64,000 nucleotides of DNA from assembly GCA_028455995.1 (NCBI GenBank), contig JABELC010000005.1:3553714-3617713 (forward strand), written 5' to 3'. Positions 25,097 to 39,258 of the stretch are shown piece by piece (the first letter of the stretch is position 1; each line of letters starts with the position of its first letter). The notes beneath the pieces were generated by a model. That model had not been told where the DNA came from and made no database searches. It was given only the letters and a program-made list of their open reading frames with translations. This DNA is from Scleromitrula shiraiana (lineage: Eukaryota > Ascomycota > Leotiomycetes > Helotiales > Sclerotiniaceae). Position numbers and translations under genes: made by a program.

Positions 25097-27185
25097 TTTT
25101 ATGGGATGGGGTATTGGATTTGATTTGGTTTTTGAGAGAGGGAGAGTTTGGGGTGGGAGTTTAAAAAGTACTTGCTTTTAGTAAATGATTGGTTGGGTGG
25201 TTTGGGTGGCTGCAGGGTGAAGAGAGGAAGTTGGTGGTTGATGGGTGGTGGGTGTTTCTTTATGGATTGGATTGGCTTGGATTGGATTGGATTGGGTTGG
25301 ACTGGGTTAGCCTGGACTGGTATGGTATGGCATGGCATGTATGATATATTAGTTAAATTGGTATGGCCTGGTCTGGCCTGGATTGGATTGAACTGGATTG
25401 GGATATGCATACATACAACTGCATAGATGGGTGGACTGGACTGGACTGGTTGGATTGGACTGGAGTAGATTGGTATGGATTGGGATGGGCGGATGGAAAG
25501 GGGAATCGATACCCTCTATGAACTTGATACAGATACTGATACAGAATGTGCTTGTTTGTTAGTTTTTTTGTCAAACATATTTTAGTTTACATTAGTTTTA
25601 GTTCATGATATTTCCTTACTAGTAGTGTGATGTAGATTACATTATCTTATCTTAATTTATTATATCTCATTTCTCCTCATCTTCAATCCGTGACTTTACT
25701 GTGGTCATGTTGCGAATGTGCAGTATGCACGTTTCAATACTCACATGATAAATTCTTCATCTCCATTTCCTTCTACTCCCCTCTTTACGCTTTGCAAATT
25801 TCTATCATGTCTATGTACTATAGAATCGAATCATGTTTATTATATCTTTCGCGGTGTTTCTTGTTTGGTATTTGGTGTTTGGTGATAGGTGATAAATTTA
25901 AATGTATATCCCGGAATGACTCGAACATGGGATGCGATGGGATTATAGAGTATAAAGATCAAACAGAAGTACGAATTAAAAAAGACCACCTACTCCCACT
26001 CCAACCTCAACACCCAACACCCAATACCCAACGTCCAACGTCCTGCTCTTTAAACCCAATTGCAAGTGCTCAATCATAGAATAAATAGCACGATTAAAAG
26101 CGGCACGAGCAAAGGGCTTGAAAGTCCCGGGGTTGGAGGAATCAGAGAGTATGGTTTGGGGATGGTGTGTATGGTATCGGGGATTATTTGTGAGTTTTTA
26201 GTTTGGCACGCGATACTTATGAGGAGGAGAAGGAGAAGAAGGAGAAGAAGGAGAAAAAGAGGTGGGGGATGGCATCATGATGGACTATGCATGTATATCA
26301 TATACACGCCACTGATGAATGGATATCATAGGAATCTCGAGCGATGCAATGACATAATGACTGAATTGGTTAATTGGGTCTTGAGCTAGAAGAGGAGGAC
26401 GCGAGTTAGAGAATCAGTAGGAGGTTGGAGTTTTCTTGAGTTTGCTGTGATATTGTGGATGAGGGTATTGCATTCTGCTCTTTTGTCTTTTGTAGTTCGC
26501 CTGGTGGATGTGTTCTTGGAACGCTATTTTTCTATTTGGAAACGCCACGTTGTGGGGTAAAACGTTGTAGAGATTCATGGATTGAGAATGTGTATGGGAT
26601 TTGCACTGTGATAGTTGAAAGTATTCCTACCTGAAGTTGTCGGTCAAAAGTGACAATTTTACTACCTCTATACGGTGCTATCAATTTTCCTCGTTATAAT
26701 CATATCAATGTATTGTTGTCATGCATCAAGTTCTTTTGGGTAATCCTCCCTTTCCAGTACAAATGTGCTCACTCGTAGGCATCCTTCGGATGTGAACGAA
26801 TCTCGAACCAATCTTCTCGAGGCGAGCCGTACCGTTGACACAAATAAATCCCTATGTAAGCGAACCACTACAAAACTTGCCAATTCTACCAAACGTAAGA
26901 CTCAATACACTTACCCTATTCCCCATGTACGGCCTTAAGAGTGAGGCCAATGTAGTCACTCCTTAGTGAAAGCGAGACAGAATATAGAAATTGTGAGATC
27001 GGGCGAGATATACGACAAAATCCACACAGCATACTGCAGGGCGACGTAAACGGAGTTAACGTGTAAACCCCATATGGAAAAACAGTTACATTCAGAGCTG
27101 ACATTGAGATCAAAATCGTAACATCATCCAAACAAGAAAAATAAACGAAGAAACTAACTTTCTTTGAGGATATACGCCTGCAATC
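25097..27185. other. Intergenic region, GGATT-type repeats then unique sequence
   Basis: About 25250-25490 is a degenerate array of GGATT/GGACT pentamers with GGTAT and GGCCT variants. About 26218-26262 is an AGGAG/AGAAGG purine run. The rest shows no ORF with recognised motifs; frames near 25690-26390 have no domain and no conserved splice pattern. Confidence 0.6.
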
Positions 27186-28427
27186 ATGTCGTCCACCGTT
27201 GAATATGTGATAGTTGGTGGAGCACTTGTCGGCTGCGTACTAGCATCACGACTCTCCCAAGCTGGCCACACAGTCGCCGTCCTCGAAGCCGGACCCGAAA
27301 ATTACTCTCCCCAAATCATGAGCCCAGTAGCCGCTTCTCACCTCCTCGAAACTCCGTATCATGGAACTACAAGTGCACACCCCAGCCCGGACTAAACAAC
27401 CGTATCGCCCCCCAATATGGCGGAAAAGTACGTTCAGGATCTAGTGCCGTAAACTACGGTCTCTGGACTCGAGGCCATCCAACCGATTACGACTGCTGGG
27501 CTGAAAAATCAGGAGATGATCGTTGGAGCTATAAACGTATGTTAAAATATTTGAAGAAAGTTGAGAGTACCCACGATCTGAATGCTGATCCAGGGGTACA
27601 TGGATTTGATGGTCCTATTACGACTACGGCGGAAGCTAGCCGTTATCCACTTGGTGATGCGGTATTTACTGCGTTGGTGAAGTCGGGGAATAAGTGGAAT
27701 CCGGATACGAATGCGGGGGTAACAATGGGATTGGGGGCATTTACGGAGAATTGGAAGGATCTTCGGAGATAACCGGCTGGGAAAGCGTACGATCTTTCGA
27801 ACGCAAATGTGTTTACGGAAAGTCCGGCTGCTCAGATTATCATAGATCCGGAATGGAAAATAGCAACAGGTGCTAAGTTAGTTGATGGGGGAATTTTCAG
27901 TCATCGTTCGCTGTGGTGCTCTACGGACTATTCGAGTGCTCATGTTATCGGGGATTGGACCTGCAGTAGAACTAAATTCGTTTGGGATCCCTGTCGTTGC
28001 GGATCTGTCAGTTGGACAAGAACTTCATGATTATTTCTCCGGATCTTTGTTTTGGAAACTTCGTAACCCAGAGCTAGGTCTTGCGGTGGGATCACCGTTA
28101 TTCAACAATCCAGATATGCCCATGGAAGCCCCACTACCTGGTGACTCTCCATTGACAAGTAACTGTACGGATGCTGAGCTAGATAAGAGAATGAAAATTG
28201 TTGGATGTAGTTTCTTTCAAAAAGGAGGTACTGCTGCGATGGGTACGGTGGTGGATATGGAGTGTAAGGTAAAGAGGCGGAGTGCTTGCGATGCTAGTAC
28301 TCTGCCGCTTCCTATTTCGGGACATTATCAAGGGCCTATGTATGTTTTTGGGGAGTCTATGGCGGATTTGATTTTGGGGAGGGGATGGAGTTGTGAGGGT
28401 AATATTAGGAAAATTGGGATCTTGTAA
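27186..28427 (+). pseudogene. Broken GMC oxidoreductase
   Basis: Remains of a glucose-methanol-choline FAD oxidoreductase. The dinucleotide-binding start is EYVIVGGALVGCVLASRLS (consensus GGGTAG) followed by VAVLEAG. A one-base loss near 27358-27365 shifts the frame; the next frame reads WNYKCTPQPGLNNR and later GKVRSGSSAVNYGLWTRG, as intact relatives do. An in-frame TAA at 27770-27772 stands where RQPAGKAY is expected (a CAA-to-TAA change). A second frame change near 27885-27900 precedes GALRTIRVLMLSGIG. The C-terminal SGHYQGPMYVFGESMADLIL is recognisable, but the catalytic HP-type motif reads SFFQKGGTAAMG, and part of the middle is missing (about 410 codons against the usual 550-600). Hence non-functional as read. 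It converges on the catalase gene. Confidence 0.87.
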
Positions 28428-28547
28428 CGCTAAGCATCCAAAGTTGTTATTGATATGGGTGGATAAAGAAGTAGAGGGGAAAGCCAAAATATCGACAACG
28501 AAAAACAATCAATGTATTTACATATATCTTATTAAGCTATTTGAACA

Positions 28548-30944
28548 TCAGCCATCCAAAGCAAATCGGTCCACAAACCTAAAGGTTTTCAATCCTTCTC
28601 CAAACTGTTGCGCAAAAGCCTCGGAGGCCGAAACACTCCCATTTCCATTAACATTACCATAAACACCCGGGCTTCTCAGGCTTTCCTTTCTAATGCCCGC
28701 TGCTGTGAAAACATTACCACCATCTCCACCTGATACTCCCACTGGTTTCCCCCAATTATACGCGTCTAATAAGATCTGTCGTGGTCTTCCGACTGGGTAA
28801 AGTGTCGATTTAACTTCACTTTCATTAGTGAACAATTTCAATTCCCCGGCTACAACAACACCATCGAAAAGAGTTGCATCCGCCGCGCTATATGTAAGAT
28901 CCACACCAGTAGCTAAGGTTTCTCCAACAACCTTCACATTAACACCCTCACTCTTGAGCTGCTTCGAAAGATTGCTTGCTTCCGCCATACTCGAATTATC
29001 CCCCACCGAAGTCAAGATTCCGACATTCAGCCCTTTGATGCTCAGTAAAGGTGTCCCAAAAATAGCAACACCAGCTGTCTTATTATCATGATAATAAGTA
29101 GGATCAGCAGCTGGAACAGGTAAATTGATAGCAACTGCTACTCGAGTAGCGATATCATGAGAGATGCGATTTAACTGGATGAGAACATTCGATTGAACAA
29201 CTTGGGATTTTAGTTGAGATACTTCGAATCGTATGGCGTTGATTAGGAACTGTTGCTCAACGGCAGTTAGAGAGTTATAAAAAAGTCTAGGTTGAGACCA
29301 GACATCCGAAAAGGTAGAAGATAAAGTGCGAGTCAAATGGCCTGAGACAGTACGAGATGGAGAAGTGAAAAGTCCACGACCGGTGGTTTGGTTGGCTTGT
29401 TTTGGATTACCAGAGTTTAATGTGTTGGGAGAGTAAGCGGCTCTGTTTAGAGGAATGTAGTTTTGGGCTGCGCCGTCTCGATTGTTGTTGTGGATAGGAA
29501 CTCGGGGTCGATTGATGGGAAGTTGTTCGAAATTAGGTCCGCCGTGACGGTTGAGTTGCGTGTCCAGGTAGGAAAATATACGACCTTGTAACAGGGGATC
29601 TTCGGTGAAATCGATTCCTCGAACGATATGACCTGGTTGGAACTAGCCTTTCGTTAGATGTCGAAGTTTGGTAGGATTAAGAATGACATACCATTACTTG
29701 TTCGGTCTCGGCAAAGTAGTTGCGTGGATTAGCATTCAACTTCATAACTCCAATCTTTTGAAGTGGAACAAGTTCTTCGGGCAAGAATTTTGTAGAATCC
29801 AAAAGATCAAAGCCAAATGCCAAAACATCATTTTCATCAATTACCTGAATGCCAAGTTCCCACTCCGGTCCATTGCCAGCTTCAATCGCATCCCAAAGAT
29901 CCTGTCTATGAGAATCCGGATTCTTCCCCGACAAAACCTGAGCTTCCTCCCAAACCAAACTCGCTTTTCCTTGCTTACTTTTCCAGTGCCATTTAACTAG
30001 TTTTGAATCACCTGCATCGGTTACCAATCGGAATGTATGAACACCAAATCCATCCATGTGACGAAAAGATCTAGGGATCCCATTTCCAGCCATCGCCCAG
30101 AATAATGTATTCAACGAGCTCGGTTGTTGGCTGAAAAAATCCCAGGCTGAATCATGAGCTGTTGCTGCTTGGGGTATTTCTTTTTCGGGACTTGGTTTGA
30201 CAGCATGAAGTAAATCCGGAAATAAAATTGCATCTTGGATGAAGAATACAGGAATGTTGTTGCCAACAAGATCTGGAAAAGAGTTAGTTAAATGTTTAAG
30301 ACGAGGGATATATGGAAGAGAGGTCTATTGCATACCGAAGTTTCCTGCATCTGTATAGAATCTTGTGGCGAATCCGTGAACATCACGGGCCGTATCGGCA
30401 CTTCCCCTACTACCAGCAACGGTTGAGAATCTTACAAAAACTGGTGTTTCTTTTCCTTCGGCACTCAGGAAAGATGCGGCGGTGATATTGCTATAGTTGC
30501 CATAGCTTGTAAACACACCGTGGGCACCTATGCATGAGATCAGTATTGTAATTGTGAACAGTTCGTGAAAACTTACCGGCACCTCTCGCATGAACAGCAC
30601 GCTCAGGAACCTACACATTGTTAGTTTTGTATCATGGAAATCGAGAGAATTGCAAATACCCGCTCATGATCAAAATGTTGCATCTTCTGGAGGAAAACAA
30701 AGTCCTCAAGCAGCGTTGGCCCTCTTTCTCCTGCTTTCAAACTAGAATCCTCTTGTATGGGTCCGCCAGCATCCGTTGTAAAGTATGTATTGGTATCATT
30801 GATAGTGAAATGATTGAGGAAGTTGGTACTGTCGATCTGAGTTTCCCCAGCGTCATCTCTCTTTGTTAATGAATCGGCTCCAAATGGACATTGTGATGCA
30901 ACCAAGCCGTAAAGACTCAATTGGATGAAAGTTGTGCAATACAT
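28548..30944 (-). CDS. Large-subunit secreted catalase (clade 2) with C-terminal flavodoxin-like domain
   Basis: Five exons: 30944-30660, 30610-30577, 30527-30336, 30272-29692 and 29642-28548, 728 aa. It converts hydrogen peroxide to water and oxygen. A hydrophobic N-terminus ([16 protein letters not shown]) is the likely signal peptide. The distal haem histidine is in [12 protein letters not shown] (H102), assembled from exons 2 and 3. The region [16 protein letters not shown] is typical, and the proximal haem tyrosine Y389 sits in [15 protein letters not shown]. Residues from about 560 form the DJ-1/flavodoxin-like C-terminal domain (VGILTSVG...FDGVVVAG...VGVSGGDGG) that marks the large clade-2 catalases. 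Length fits the 700-750 aa norm. The neighbouring broken GMC oxidoreductase would have been a peroxide producer. Confidence 0.94.
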
Positions 30945-33900
30945 TTAAACAGTAATGGTGACAATGGCTCTATGCAGGCTGGGGATGTGATCGTCGGTAA
31001 GAGTTCTTATAGTCTTTTTCAGGCCCACGCGTGCGAGCGGTATGAAGCAAGGATTGGCAATTGACGTACTCCTCGGGAGGTTAATATAATTTTATAATCT
31101 AGAACATTTCAAGCTGTATGCTACAGGTATTTTGAACGAATAGAATTGTAGTGATTTATAATTGGTGGGTCGAGTTGTAAGATATCGACAGATGGTAGAA
31201 CCATATATTGATAATCAACCCAACTTTATCGAATCCCCTCACAGAAACTTCAAAATAAATGTCCTTGGAAAGTTGTATGACACCATAAAAAGTGGCTTTT
31301 AATATAAATATATGGAGCTCTATAACACTTTAAATAAAGCCAAAGAACCCCAACCCTAGTAGTACAAAGTGACCTTCTCTGATGGGATGGATTATTAACT
31401 ATGACGATATGATTTGAAATATCCATCTCTCTAACATGTCGGCATTAACAAAAAAGTCCGGAATGGTGTCTGGGCGAGTGCTTCGATTCTGGATTCCCAA
31501 TGTATATCCACACGAAAAGCAACAAGGTTCCAAAGGAAAACTATGATTAGAAATAAAATCATCCGACATTATTCTCATCACTAGATGATAATGTATAGGT
31601 ATAGTTCCCTATATGCTATTGGCTTTATAATTCCATGTCTGCCATATGATCCACTGCGTTGGGAAGATAATAACATGAGAATGATCCATGATATTGCAAG
31701 TATCATCGTAGTTCAACTTGAACACAGCATTAACAATATCTGCGAAGAGATAAAATTGTACAATCTGCAAGTAAGATAAATGCGCGTTGGGGAATTACCG
31801 TAGTAATGTGTGACGTGATATTAGGTCTAACTGTAGGACAAACCACCTGATTAGGTAGCTCTAATTTCAACAATTAATTTTTCACCAGCCTTTGTACGTA
31901 CAAATTCAATCGTATTGTACTAGGCGAGAGGTTTATATGAACTCCGCTAGGACAAGAAATCGCTTCGGGTTATATCTTTTCTTCTCTGCCGGATCAATTC
32001 GGACGAACTCGCGCGAACTGATAGCGATGTTGTATGCTTCGACAGAGGGATCTGGTAACATATTGATACATAAAAATCTGCATATCGGATCCTCCTTTCC
32101 ATCGTTGGTGTAGCGGAGTTGAGTCGTACCCGTCACCCAATGAAAAATTTCACACTTGCGTTTTGTGCAACAGAAGAGTTTGTTGGCAACTAATAAGATT
32201 TCACAAGTGACAACTGCCATGTCCTGCACAGTGATGAAATTCGATGAAATGGAATAGAATGTCTGTCTGCTACGTCCTAGCTTCATATCACGATATGTAA
32301 TTTTTCCTGACTAAAGTCGTAAGAGTGCTGAATCACTTGTACCGACAAACCGAACAATAGTAGTTGCGCTTTTGGATACTTCTCCGATCAGCTAACAAAT
32401 ACAGAAAAAGGAAAAAAATAGATGGTAATCCCGCGATTGTACTTGAAACCCATGTACCGGGGTCGATGAGAATTTCTTGATGACTTTCCTTACCTTGGCA
32501 ACGGACACCTTCCACTTAGATCCGCAATCTATTTTTGAGATCCAGCACAAGTGAGAATTCCGAGGGTCGTATGTTGTGGAACAAATTTTGGAAAGAGTAA
32601 TATGTCGTGATCGGAATGATGGGGAACTTGACACAGCACGCGGCAATTTTCAGATCCGCATGTCAGGAGATTATGCCATCAAGAGTGGATTAAAGATATT
32701 CAATACCTCTTTTTTCCTCGATATTATTGTTATCAACTTATCGTCGCCGAACTTCGTATGCGATATCACATAGAGACGCGCGTAGCTGTCATCGAACTCA
32801 AAGTCCTAAGAATATTCATACCATTCTAATGAGATGTAATTCGTCACGGAATATTCGTTGCAATCAAACCATGACGACTACCCAAACCCTAGTAGGGCCT
32901 ATGCCAAGCGCGGTAGATGAAACTGGCAATTTGCAATCCTTCTTTGACAGATCTCGGAGAAAATAATCTTGGGACATTAATCCCCATGCATAAGAAGTCG
33001 AAACTGTGAGGTGTTGGTCAATTGAAGCGACTTGGCCATACAGTCTCTTATCGTACCACTTTATCTTCCATATCTATTTCGACGTTCGCACGGTTGCGAT
33101 CGTTGAAAACTGTATTGTTGGTAATAATTAGCTTATACAAACCATCGAAAGAAAATCAAAGAATAAACATAAATCAAGGATGGAATTGTATCGGAAATAG
33201 GACAATTGTAAAGTGACCAGATTCATGGCGATGCGACATGTTGCTGATCTAGTACTCATTTCATGGCCGAAATACTATCTAAGATCCTACTGCGTAGTAA
33301 CGTGTAAGCACACGGGATTATGAAAATTATCCTTTAACCACGCTATGAAGAAGCTCCGCATATGCTTTTCCAGGGACACATCATCTAAATAAAGTGAATC
33401 GCAATCATCCCCAACTGGTCCTAGCTATTTATGCACCTTCATAGCAACTAACAAATAATGATTTAATGAATCAACCAAGCCAATAATAATTTGGGGGCCA
33501 TGGAACCACGACCGTACAACCCCCATTACAACGCCAGCCGCAATATCCACTCAGAAGGTCGGCTATGGTTGTGTCTCTGAAGATTAACGGGGGAAGTTAA
33601 ATCTTACGACGACTATCCAACACTATATCTAATTTGTGATATACTCGAAATGGAACAAATCTCAACAACAATTCAGCTTCAAAAGTTCTTGATTACATGT
33701 GTTCGACCTAAAAACACCATCAGTTGTAGGCTATGCGCTAAGGACTTTACTGTTATTTTAAGGTGCGACTCCATAGATTTTTGAAGAAAGAATTCTATGC
33801 ATCGCTGATTGTTGCACAACATATGAAATTTCATTCAAAAGACCGACGGGAAATTTAAGCAGAGCTTATTCGGAATAGAGGCTTGATACATTTCTAGGTG

Positions 33901-36008
33901 GGCCAGGGCATGGGTATTGTGGGCTCTTTCTAAGCATCATTGTGTTCATGGAAACTATGCATGCTGCATGTGCGGCAAACATACAGATATCAACAAGCCT
34001 TTGGTTCTGATAATACAAGTATCTATCCGAATCCAACTTAGCATCATAAACTGTTTCTTCTTCTATATCATTCAACCTTTCAGTTATTCAAAAATAACCA
34101 ACTTCCAGCATCAGCAAATCAACTCCTCAATATTATTAAATCGCTCAGTATATATAAGATTGTGGTTGGTCTCATCACTTAATCAATACATTAGATGAGA
34201 ACCATTCGGATTCAAGTTCTCAAATTCAAACAAAGTCGATACATCATATTAATAGTTCATCATCCACGCAATAACCTCAGCACTAAAATTTAGCATTACT
34301 CCCAGGTCCAATAGAACAAGCCGCCAAATAAGACAAGTTTAGCAAGAATGATTGATGATGTGGAAGATGCAAGCACGAGTTAAGAACTGATGGCAAGAGA
34401 GAACTCTGTCATTCCGCAGCAGTATAGAGAGATATTCAAGATCAGAGGGGACTTATTGAAAACGCTTGTGGAAATAAAAGAGAATATGCTCATCGGATTA
34501 ATCAAGAGCCTACTATTGATACAAGTTTAGAGCGAACCCAGAAAGACAGTAGATATTTATGCCACTGCTAATGAATTGATAGGAAATCTACGCGAAAGAC
34601 ACAAATGTTGCCGGACTTGGTGTTGACTTGTGAGACATAAGAAGCGTCACGATATCCATGTGCAAGCTTGTCCATTTATGAAGCTCACAGGGATTCAGTA
34701 TTTTACTCTGTGAGATGTCTACGATTTATTAATCGGGTTAGTTCTCAAAATGCAATATCACTTATAGATTACTTGGACAAAACATTACCCTCTTCAAGAT
34801 CATTTCATGTCAGAGTTGGATTGTTGATGATATCTCTAGCTGTTATCTATGGATACTACATACAGCGCGAATACAATTTATACGATCCATGATTTTATAT
34901 TGTAGCTCTAGAATAAGAACAACTTCGTGATGATCGTATTTTGCTTTACTTCTCATAAATAACAATTTATGAGTCCTTGGCTGACTAAGAAAGCATAAGC
35001 GAAGTATATACAAATACAATTTGTAGTAATCTAGATATGGTGTTTGAAGGATCTTCGCTGGATCCAGATTTCACAAGGTAGGTGACTAATTTTGTATCCC
35101 TCCTTTGGCATCTCCTTTGATTACTATATATTGTGAGGGAATAATTGTAATTGCTGAGATGCGCTAAGGCAAGATCTCGCTGCCATATTAGTCTCGATAT
35201 CATTCTATGATCCATTTGCGGCAGCACTTTGTACGTTACAGTTTCGATCCTGTCCTATAACTGCCATTCAATAAAAAATCGCAAAATCTTTGCAATTATG
35301 GATGTATGTAAATGTTTGAACGAGGCGGCTATTAGACACTGCAAAATGAATTCTTCATCACCGATTCGATGATTTATGAGAAGACGATAAGAATGCGACG
35401 AAAAATCCTTAAAGGTCTCGCGAGAGGTATGGGTTGAGGAATTATATCAGTGAGGGGGCTTGGAGTAACGATTGGGTTTTGAAATGGGAGTGAGTGTATG
35501 AGGGGATGGAATTGAATGGATAGAAAGAGGGGTGATTGAAATGGAGCAATACATGGGAAAGAAATGATGATAATGAGTTATGACTTATCTTTAAATAGAT
35601 AGATGGAGATATCGCAAGTAAGAGGAAAGAAATTTCTAAAAATATTGACACAAATATTGTCGAATACTTTAACGCCGTCTGATGTTGTATATATCCTACC
35701 TCCTGCTAAATTAATGATAGGCAAAAATTTGCAACATAGCATCCTCTAGCAACCATTAAACAAACTGTTTAGAGCACATGTTGTTGATCATTATTGAAAG
35801 GGTAGAATTTTATACCTGAGATAAAGAGTATCTGGATTTGTGATTTTTATCTCATGACTAAAAGAGAATAATATAGTACCTCTGCATTCCGCAATTACAT
35901 ATTTACACTCACTCATCTTAATTCATCATTATACTACATCCATACATCATTTCCATTTCGTTCCTTTCCTTTCCTTTCCATTGAATGTGAACCCAGAAGA
36001 TACCCTAA
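30945..36008. other. Five-kilobase stretch with no recognised gene
   Basis: I found no domain-bearing ORF, RNA gene, element copy or long repeat here. ORFs are at most 117 codons and show no motif. Composition is ordinary rather than extreme AT. The catalase promoter is at its left end. The rest may be decayed DNA or contain a non-coding transcript; I cannot tell. Confidence 0.45.
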
Positions 36009-37604
36009 CTAACCATCGCTATAACCTTTCCCCATTCCCCTCAATTTTTCCATCCACTCCTTCCCACCCACACCAACCCTCTCCTCATCCCTCCCATCTC
36101 CATCTCCATCCCCCACTCCACCACCAAGCCTCCCACCCCTCCTCCTCCACAACCCCCTCCCCCCAATCAACCTCAAATACCCCACCCCCATGACCCCCGC
36201 AAAAACAGCATACACAATCTCCCCGGTCTCACTATTCCCCGCCAACTTCAATCCCAACCCTCCATTGACTATTCCACCAATCAATAAAATACGACCCAGC
36301 GAGATGTGGATGTATGTCCAGATTGATTTTCCATGCGCGCCGGAGTTAGTATTGGGATTGGAGCTGGGATTGTGAGGGAGGGTGGATGTGTGATCGGTAT
36401 TTGTAAGTTCGATACTTGATTGAGTTTTTACGCCATTTTGCAAGTGAGAGCTTGTGTAGAGTTTATGGTGAATTACACCGATGAGGGGTTGGAGGAGGAA
36501 GAGTATGAAGAGTACTAGACCAAAGATCGTGTGGGACTTGGCGGGCGATTGGAAGAGCTATTTTTCGTTTATGTTACTATTAGTTCTCATACCAAATAGA
36601 AGAATACAAAGAGGAAGAGCAGATAGGAAAAATACATACCAAGCACCTCAACCCAGCCAACTTAACCCCCACCCCAAACCCCGCAATCAAAACCGCCAAT
36701 CCCACCATTTGAACCCCAACATGAACTTTCCACTTCCCCAACCCAACCATCGCTAATGCCCCAACCGGAAAAATAATGATCATAGCCACGCTCATCAAAA
36801 CCCCATGCGCAATATCATATTCCTTCCTCATATCCGCTTCCGAACCTGTCGATGAACTTCCCGAAGTTGAGGAAGACGGCGAGGAATAAGAGGGGAAAGA
36901 ACCATTAGAAGCAGCGCCCGAAATAAACGGATTCCTATCATCCCCCATATCAGCCACGCTGAGATCATAACTAAACTGTCGACAACTCTCACCATCATGC
37001 TGATTAATCTGCGCATCCGTATCCGCGCTATCAAGCGGAGTCCCCTTCATCCAAGCGGCTATAAAGGGCGACTCCGAACTCCCAGATCCAGATGTGCTCG
37101 TCGTCCCAGTAACCAAACAATCCCCACACTGATACATAAAATTTCCCCTCATAACCCCATCGGAAATTCCACTCCCCTCCAACACCGTCACCCAAGACTG
37201 CACGTCCCGATCCCGCTCAGGCTCTACATGTCCCACGCCTCCATCACGCCCGCTAATCGTTACGTTTCCGTTCCCATCAGCGTACATGACGAAGATTGTT
37301 GCGCCGGCCATGCGTGAGCCGATTCCTAGGGCGACCCATTGGTGGGTTGCGGGGGCCGCGATTTGTATGTAGAGTTTTTGGGCGGGGGACGTGGTGGTGG
37401 TGGTATTGGAGGAGGGGGCAATGCCGATTGTGTAGGTTGGGCCGGAGGTGGAGAGGGGGGTGTAGGTTGCTAGGGGTGTTACTGGGTGGTGTTAGTATAT
37501 GTGTGATATTCAACGAGGGAAGCGGTGACGGGAAATAGCTTTCGTTTTGACATACCTCTCGCAACAAACCCCAAACCCATGATCGCAAGATTGAGTATCT
37601 TCAT
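36009..37604 (-). CDS. DOMON (CDH-type cytochrome) plus cytochrome b561 membrane protein
   Basis: Three exons: 37604-37556, 37481-36640 and 36557-36009, 479 aa; donors GTATGT, acceptors CAG and TAG. MKILNLAIMGLGFVA is the signal peptide. The extracellular DOMON domain resembles the haem domain of cellobiose dehydrogenase: haem ligands are probably Met74 in SRMAGATIFVMYADG and His178 in INQHDGES. After a Ser-rich linker (about 200-225) comes a b561-like core with several membrane helices, with histidines in DIAHGVLMS, KSHTIFGLVL, VIHHKLY and YIHISLGR. Such proteins pass electrons across the membrane, possibly to iron or secreted oxidases; the substrate is unknown. The C-terminus is a Gly/Arg/Asp-rich cytosolic tail. 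Transmembrane counts need a predictor. Confidence 0.9.
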
Positions 37605-39258
37605 CTCTATTTTTCCCTCGTTCGGATATGTGTGTATGCATATCCTTGATTCTATTGTTTGTACAATTCAACTCCAGAATCGATCACTCAAGCTGGAATA
37701 TTGATATCTGTATCAATTCTCCCGTATGGGACATAACCATATCATATGTTGTAGTTCTCAATCATCAATTGTATCCTACCCCAGATATCTTCTTCAACTC
37801 AACTTAACTCAAGAAATTCACTTATCAAACTGTCCCAAATAATGCAGTGAAATTCTAGAATTAAATTCAATTTCAACTTCCAAGAAGAAAAAAGATTGCC
37901 TTTACCCATCTGGGCAGGTTACTCAGCCCAACTCAGCCCTGCACCGAAAGATGGAGACAGACATAAGCTTTCTCCAACGTCTCACTCAATTCAACCACCC
38001 AGTCGGTTGGGCCAATAAGAAGTAAGATAATGAACAATAACTCGGAGCAGCAAGCTCAATCAGCTCTGGGGTAATAAGATAGCTACTAAGATAAAGAACA
38101 ATGAACAAAAAACCCCCCTTTGTTTGACCCATCCATACGTATTCTATATACCTGCCAATAGTTAGATCAGTCCTCAACGCGATGAGATTGGTCAGTTCAC
38201 TCGGCATTATTTATTGACCACCAAATCAAGACATTTCCCTGGATCAGCCAGGTGCATTGTTGACATGTGCATGCATGTGATAAATGATATAGATCTCGGT
38301 TACCGTTCATAAATCCATGAGGCTCAATTATCGATCGTAAATATCCAAAAACAACTTGGTCATCCCATACATGCAATCTGTATATTTGATATGATAAATT
38401 CAATTTTTTTTATTTTTGTGACCCCGAAACTAATATGTACAATATAAACAAGCCAGGCAAGTAAAAAAGACCTCAACATCCATCCATGTGACGCCTACAA
38501 AACCTGGATTGAAGCCATGTATGATTCGTGAGAATCCCCCCTTCCCATTTTCATATTCATGTAAACGCCGAAACAGAGAAATCTCAAAGTTAAAGTCTAT
38601 ATATGTAATGACGAAACCGTTTGCCAACGATATATCTTTACAGAAGACTAAACCATGAAGTTTTCCTCTAAATAGCATACATGAAGCCGAAGTAATCAAT
38701 GCACCATGTCAAGTTTGTACGCCATTGCCAAGCCGACCAACCATGCCATTTGGCTGCTATTTGCCATTTTCCAAGCAAGATGAACGCTGAGATGAAAAGC
38801 AAAAGCAAAATTGAAAGTAAAAGAATGTAAGAAAGTAATTGAGCCAGCCTGTAAAAGAAACAATTGCTGATTAGAAAATTTTAATGCCTAAAAGCATACC
38901 ATGTAATCCAACCGGTCTAATGAAATGGAATGAAATCAAATGAAGAAGAATGGAAAAGAACTTTTAAGTTTTATCTATTCATCCATCCATCTATGTATTC
39001 CTTCCATATATTAAAGACCACGCTTTTGTTGTCTAAACCGAACTTCGTTGTTCATTTTAAAACAAAAAATATAATGAAATAAAAACAAAATCGAAGTCAA
39101 GAAGAAAACCTGAGGCCAGGGATGACAATCAAGAGTTGTCATGCCGTCCATCAGTTGTAATTTGTTATCAAGATGATCCCGAGAGATCATAGAAGCGATG
39201 TAAAAGCTCAATGATAACAGTAAGTGGGGGTTGTGATGAATACCTAAGTAGTAAATAT
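37605..39258. other. Intergenic region
   Basis: About 1.65 kb between two minus-strand genes: the promoter of the DOMON-b561 gene and the 3' region of the acidic protein gene. No ORF with a recognisable motif; no repeats beyond short A/T runs. Confidence 0.5.

Noticed and set aside
25250..25490. Telomere-like or satellite origin for GGATT repeats
   Set aside because: Units are GGATT/GGACT pentamers with irregular variants, not TTAGGG; ordinary simple repeat.
25900..25965. Possible tRNA because of a TTCGAGTC-like T-loop on the minus strand
   Set aside because: The flanking bases do not form the five-pair T stem, and no acceptor or D arm is visible.
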